NCBI RefSeq assembly: GCF_932274485.2
Contig: NC_065879.2
Location: 91,135,459 to 91,199,458 of the forward strand
Reading direction: 5' to 3'
From: Patella vulgata
Taxonomy: Eukaryota > Mollusca > Gastropoda > Patellidae
DNA length: 64,000 bases
Shown here: positions 61,601 to 64,000 of the stretch, one piece after another
Numbering within the stretch: position 1 is the stretch's first letter
How the letters are laid out: the number at the start of each line of letters is the position of its first letter
Notes under the pieces: model-generated
What the model saw: the letters and a program-made list of their open reading frames with translations, nothing else
Databases searched by the model: none
Told to the model about the DNA's origin: nothing
Program-made: the position numbers and the translations under genes

Positions 61601-63803
61601 ATATTACATACACTATTTGCGTACAGGGAGCGGCCATTTAATCCGGAAGTTTCGGTCTGATTTTCACAGGGCCATAATCAAGGAAGTTACGATCCGATAC
61701 ATGCCAGTATCGACAGGAACCGAGATCTTTGGGAGATAAACCCATGTGTCAAGTTTCGTCAAAATCAGATAAAAACTGTGACCTATAGAGTGTCCACAAG
61801 CAAATTGTGGACGGGCGCCCAGGGGCGACAACATTTAACGACCACAATGAAAGTGTGGGCGTATAAAACAATAATTGGTATGATCTTGGTTTAACGCTTT
61901 ATTACATCAACCATTGCAACCCCCTCCAGTAACGATATTAATTTAAAAGTATTTAACACAATTTAAATGACGTCTAATGCTTTTGAGAACAGAACACCTT
62001 GTATTCAAAACTGAAACAAACAAACAACACGTTGATTTATGAGACTCTGTAATATGGTATATTTTGGTCAAATAAGTAATATGAAATAACTTACATCATC
62101 TTTAAAACACGTTAAAGTATCTTGATAATCGGTTGAATTTAAAATCCAGGTTAGATTAACACCTGATCCTTCAGTAGCATTCATATATTCATTCGAATTC
62201 CCAATAAAGCATTCTGAAAAAAAAAAACATAACTTATCAAGTTTGTGTATAACTTTTTGTTACATCAATCAATCAAGTATCGCATATTACCACAACAAAT
62301 GCATCAGTTATGCTGTTTCACTAACATTCTGACAGGGGATAACGTATAGTTGTTCGGTTGGGTCGAAAGCCGAGGTCCCGTACATACAGGTAAAAGAGAG
62401 AGAGAGAGAGAGAAATTGGATTTAACGTCCACTCGACACAAACTAGGTCATTTCGGGACTAACACATGGTTCAATTTTATTTCAATAATTCGCTTGCGCG
62501 TAGGGGTCTTTAGCAGTGGGAGGAAACCGGAGGACCCGGATAAAACCCACGAGGTTGGACAGTCGACCCTACTCCTTGTCACGTACAACCGGGGAATCGA
62601 AACCCCGCCAGTTGACTCAATGACAGACCGTATGATACAGCGCGCGCATGCTAACCATTCGGCCATCCAACACCCCCCCCCCCCACGTAAAAGAACCCTT
62701 GGTGGTTGGAATTGGAAACAAGAATAAGACATAGCGCCCCTGTCAGGGCACGATTTCCCTCACAGCACATTGCATGGCGTATGCCTGATTTTGTTAGCCC
62801 GTTCGGAGCACAACAGTAGGACATTATACCCCATTGCATTTCATTTCACATGAAGACATTAGAAAACTAATATTGGTGATATTTGATTCCGTTTCAATAA
62901 CCTGTATAGCTGAAGACTTTAAATTCCTTTTCAATAACCCGCATTGATGACCTTAGATTCCGTTTCAATAACCTGTATTGATGAAGACTTTAGATTCCAT
63001 TTCAATAACCCGCATTGATGACCTTAGATTCCGTTTCAATAACCTGTATTGATGAAGACTTTAGATTCCGTTTCAATAACCTGTATTGATGAAGACTTTA
63101 GATTCCGTTTCAATAACCTATATTGGTGGAGACATTTGATTCCTTTCCAATAAGTTGTATCGGATATATTAAATTACCAATTCGAAAATTGTTTCTCAAT
63201 CCCGAGTAAACTCTTTCGTTTCTTTTCGAGTCATTGAGACGGCAGCTAAAATTCAAGTCCCAATGTTTTTCCTATTATGTATTTTCCCGCCTGAAAGAGA
63301 GATTGTTAATAACCGCTCTACTAATGAGTTCAGTAGTGGTAGTATTACATTATTAATATTTTTTAAATAATTGAACCCATTATAATATTATATTTAATAA
63401 CAGTCTTAAAAATCAATTATTAAATTCGAACATGGCACTCTTACAGATTAGCTAATTGCATTGTTTATTTCGGTAATGTCAGGTTCTCGCAGTCGTGTGA
63501 TGCGTTACGATAGGATTGTCCCTATCGTGTCCACGATCTGCTGTACGTTCGGATACGCTTCGATACGGTAAACAAGATTGCTACCTCTGACCTCAATACT
63601 CGACGATAAAAAACACGATTTCAATCGTAGCACGAATGGTTGTAGTGGGAACCTAGCATAATGTAATCGTCTATTTCGCACCCAGTTTTATGCCGAAAAT
63701 GATCAGTTTTACGTTTATTAAAAAAAACCTTACCGTGCTTTGATGTTACATATGCCAGTTGTATCCAAATTAAATATAAAGAAAATCTGCAGTTCAGAGG
63801 CAT
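55660..63803 (-). CDS. Ig-domain transmembrane receptor gene, seven exons
   Basis: Exons: 63,734-63,803 (signal peptide, CRFSLYLIWIQLAYVTS); 62,095-62,213; 60,751-60,943; 59,704-59,756; 57,114-57,213; 56,280-56,381 (TM helix VTVILIIISILFVVVTALL, ending LSLW); 55,660-55,868 (tail). Every junction has GT/AG sites and the phases agree (1,0,1,0,1,1), giving 281 codons. Exons 2 and 3 form one Ig-like domain: VNLTWIL for the core strand Trp, TLTCFKDD, then NVTIEDRGIYRCRVDLW with the D-x-G-x-Y-x-C motif. Several N-x-S/T sites are present. The 68-residue tail (CDVVRKHNEIS...NLGTYV) has CKKMCWSGEYKISEYSID, with two Tyr but no clear ITIM. Probably a cell-surface recognition or adhesion receptor; the family is unknown. 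Poly(A) signal at 55,105-55,110. Confidence 0.75.
57114..59756 (-). CDS. Second exon pair: Ig remnant shortened into a stalk
   Basis: 59,704-59,756 encodes (E)RFIENPNASMDTTEKSD and ends at a GTAAGT that replaces the coding position of the first pair's GTTAAT. Beyond it the homologous SLTWIVN is still readable, now intronic. 57,114-57,213 encodes KEVTNFVEEKRNTSKYQHTK, then IEFTTTNVTKQDT, ending at GTATGT before the Tyr-Cys of the fold. Both new donors keep phases 0 and 1, so the gene still reads through into the TM exon. The result would be a Thr/Asn/Lys-rich spacer of about 50 residues without Ig cysteines. Alternatively the pair is decayed and skipped, which the phases also allow. Confidence 0.55.
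57405..57620. repeat. C-run repeat remnant in the last large intron
   Basis: GGCAGGGGAGGGGAAGGGGG followed by CCACCCCCC-type runs near 57,433. It resembles an eroded transposon end, but no partner terminus was found. Confidence 0.3.
58818..59436. mobile_element. MITE-like element, AATGCTAGG ends (about 620 bp)
   Basis: The left end AATGCTAGGCTCTCACGATT and right end, reversed, AATGCTAGGTTCCCACTATC share inverted termini, followed by TTCGCGCT on both sides. Open frames inside are not conserved genes. A 190-bp relative lies at 63,473-63,660. Confidence 0.7.
59870..60105 (+). repeat. Minisatellite CCGTTTCAATAACCTATATTGGTG, upstream of the second exon pair
   Basis: About six diverged units of about 38 bp. 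The same family lies upstream of the first exon pair at 62,868-63,150. Confidence 0.8.
60751..62213 (-). CDS. First Ig exon pair (functional-looking domain)
   Basis: 62,095-62,213 encodes (E)CFIGNSNEYMNATEGSG to TCFKDD and ends at GTAAGT. 60,751-60,943 starts after TTTCTAAAACAG with KEVITFRVEEKRNTSKYMIR and ends ...NVTIAIS before GTATGT. The phase 1 entry and phase 1 exit allow the pair to be duplicated without changing frame. The intron between them contains the TACGCCCAC-ended element at 61,115-61,868. Confidence 0.72.
61115..61868 (-). mobile_element. TACGCCCAC-ended element in a receptor intron
   Basis: It runs from GATACACCCACATTTT to GAAAGTGTGGGCGTATAAAA, with GGGGCCATAATTCAGG and ATCAGATAAAAACTGTGACC inside. 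An older copy of the element at 16,436. Confidence 0.75.
62335..62855 (+). repeat. Type-A SINE split by a reversed type-B SINE
   Basis: Type-A pieces at 62,335-62,396 (GCCGAGGTCCCGTACATACA) and 62,685-62,855 (CACGTAAAAGAACCCTTGG to ATTGCATTTCATTTC). Between them 62,397-62,684 is a reversed type-B SINE starting at its (AG)n tail and ending at its tRNA-like head. GTAAAAGA is repeated at the junctions. Confidence 0.88.
62868..63150 (+). repeat. Minisatellite TTAGATTCCGTTTCAATAAC, upstream of the first exon pair
   Basis: About eight units of 33-38 bp (CTGTATTGATGAAGACTTTA / CCGCATTGATGACC). More homogeneous than the array at 59,870. Confidence 0.85.
63473..63660. mobile_element. Short relative of the AATGCTAGG-ended element
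   Basis: The left end AATGTCAGGTTCTCGCAGTC and right end TAGTGGGAACCTAGCATAAT form imperfect inverted termini. It lies in the first intron of the Ig receptor. Confidence 0.55.
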
Positions 63804-64000
63804 TGCTGGTGTATTATGATATATCTGTCAAATGGTGTCTAGTCCTATGAAAAACGCATTACACTTCTCATGTTCACTGTGTTTTTTTTTTATTTCCATC
63901 TATGCGTCATATTCAACTTCTATTTCCGCGTACGTTGATGTACAGATATATCAGTCCATTTAAGTTTATTGTCTATGCATCATTTATTACACGATTCGAA
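63804..64000. other. Region upstream of the receptor start codon
   Basis: Would hold the 5' UTR and promoter of the - strand receptor. No TATA box or initiator could be assigned. Confidence 0.3.

Overview
The window is intron-rich, AT-rich animal DNA packed with short repeats: tRNA-headed SINEs, a LINE with a C-terminal RNase H, Tc1-type transposons and many small inverted-repeat elements. Host genes have short exons with consensus GT/AG sites and encode Ig, CARD-like and tyrosine-tail receptor modules. This repeat mix, including the family with ends reading TACGCCCACATTTTC, fits a marine mollusc; that assignment is an inference, not proven here.

Layout. 1-2,900: a LINE inserted into a Tc1 transposon. 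3,188-7,108: an inverted partial copy of a receptor gene 3' end; its mirror lies at 51,873-56,468. 8,680-11,890: small inverted-repeat element and nested SINEs. 13,181-15,322: an inverted pair of very similar first coding exons, transcribed divergently, with a foldback element between them. 16,436-21,770: tandem-repeat DNA elements and two CARD-like coding regions on the + strand. 22,033-38,205: a 16.2-kb palindromic Polinton/Maverick-class element with a perfect 6-bp target duplication (GATGGG). 41.3-44.8 kb: a Tc1 fragment, a short echo of the Polinton arm, and exons of a second receptor. 45.1-51.1 kb: a Ty3/gypsy fossil, MITEs, a second LINE and SINEs. 51.9-63.8 kb: a seven-exon Ig-domain receptor gene on the - strand.

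The most unusual object is the palindrome. It has two arms of about 7.7 kb, nearly identical, each beginning AGTAGTAGGAAGG. Each arm carries a Myb/SANT-like gene and fossil Polinton structural-protein pieces. The only single-copy part is a 672-bp centre holding an intact 167-residue BIR (inhibitor-of-apoptosis type) gene. No polymerase, integrase or ATPase gene is visible, so the element is presumably non-autonomous. The clean target duplication and the small differences between arms argue that it moved as one unit, but an assembly fold must be excluded with spanning reads.

The best-resolved host gene is the Ig receptor (55,660-63,803, - strand): signal peptide, one Ig-like domain from two exons, a second copy of that exon pair, a transmembrane exon and a cytoplasmic tail, all with matching intron phases (281 codons by my count). 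In the second exon pair, new splice donors inside both exons appear to have turned a former Ig domain into a short stalk.
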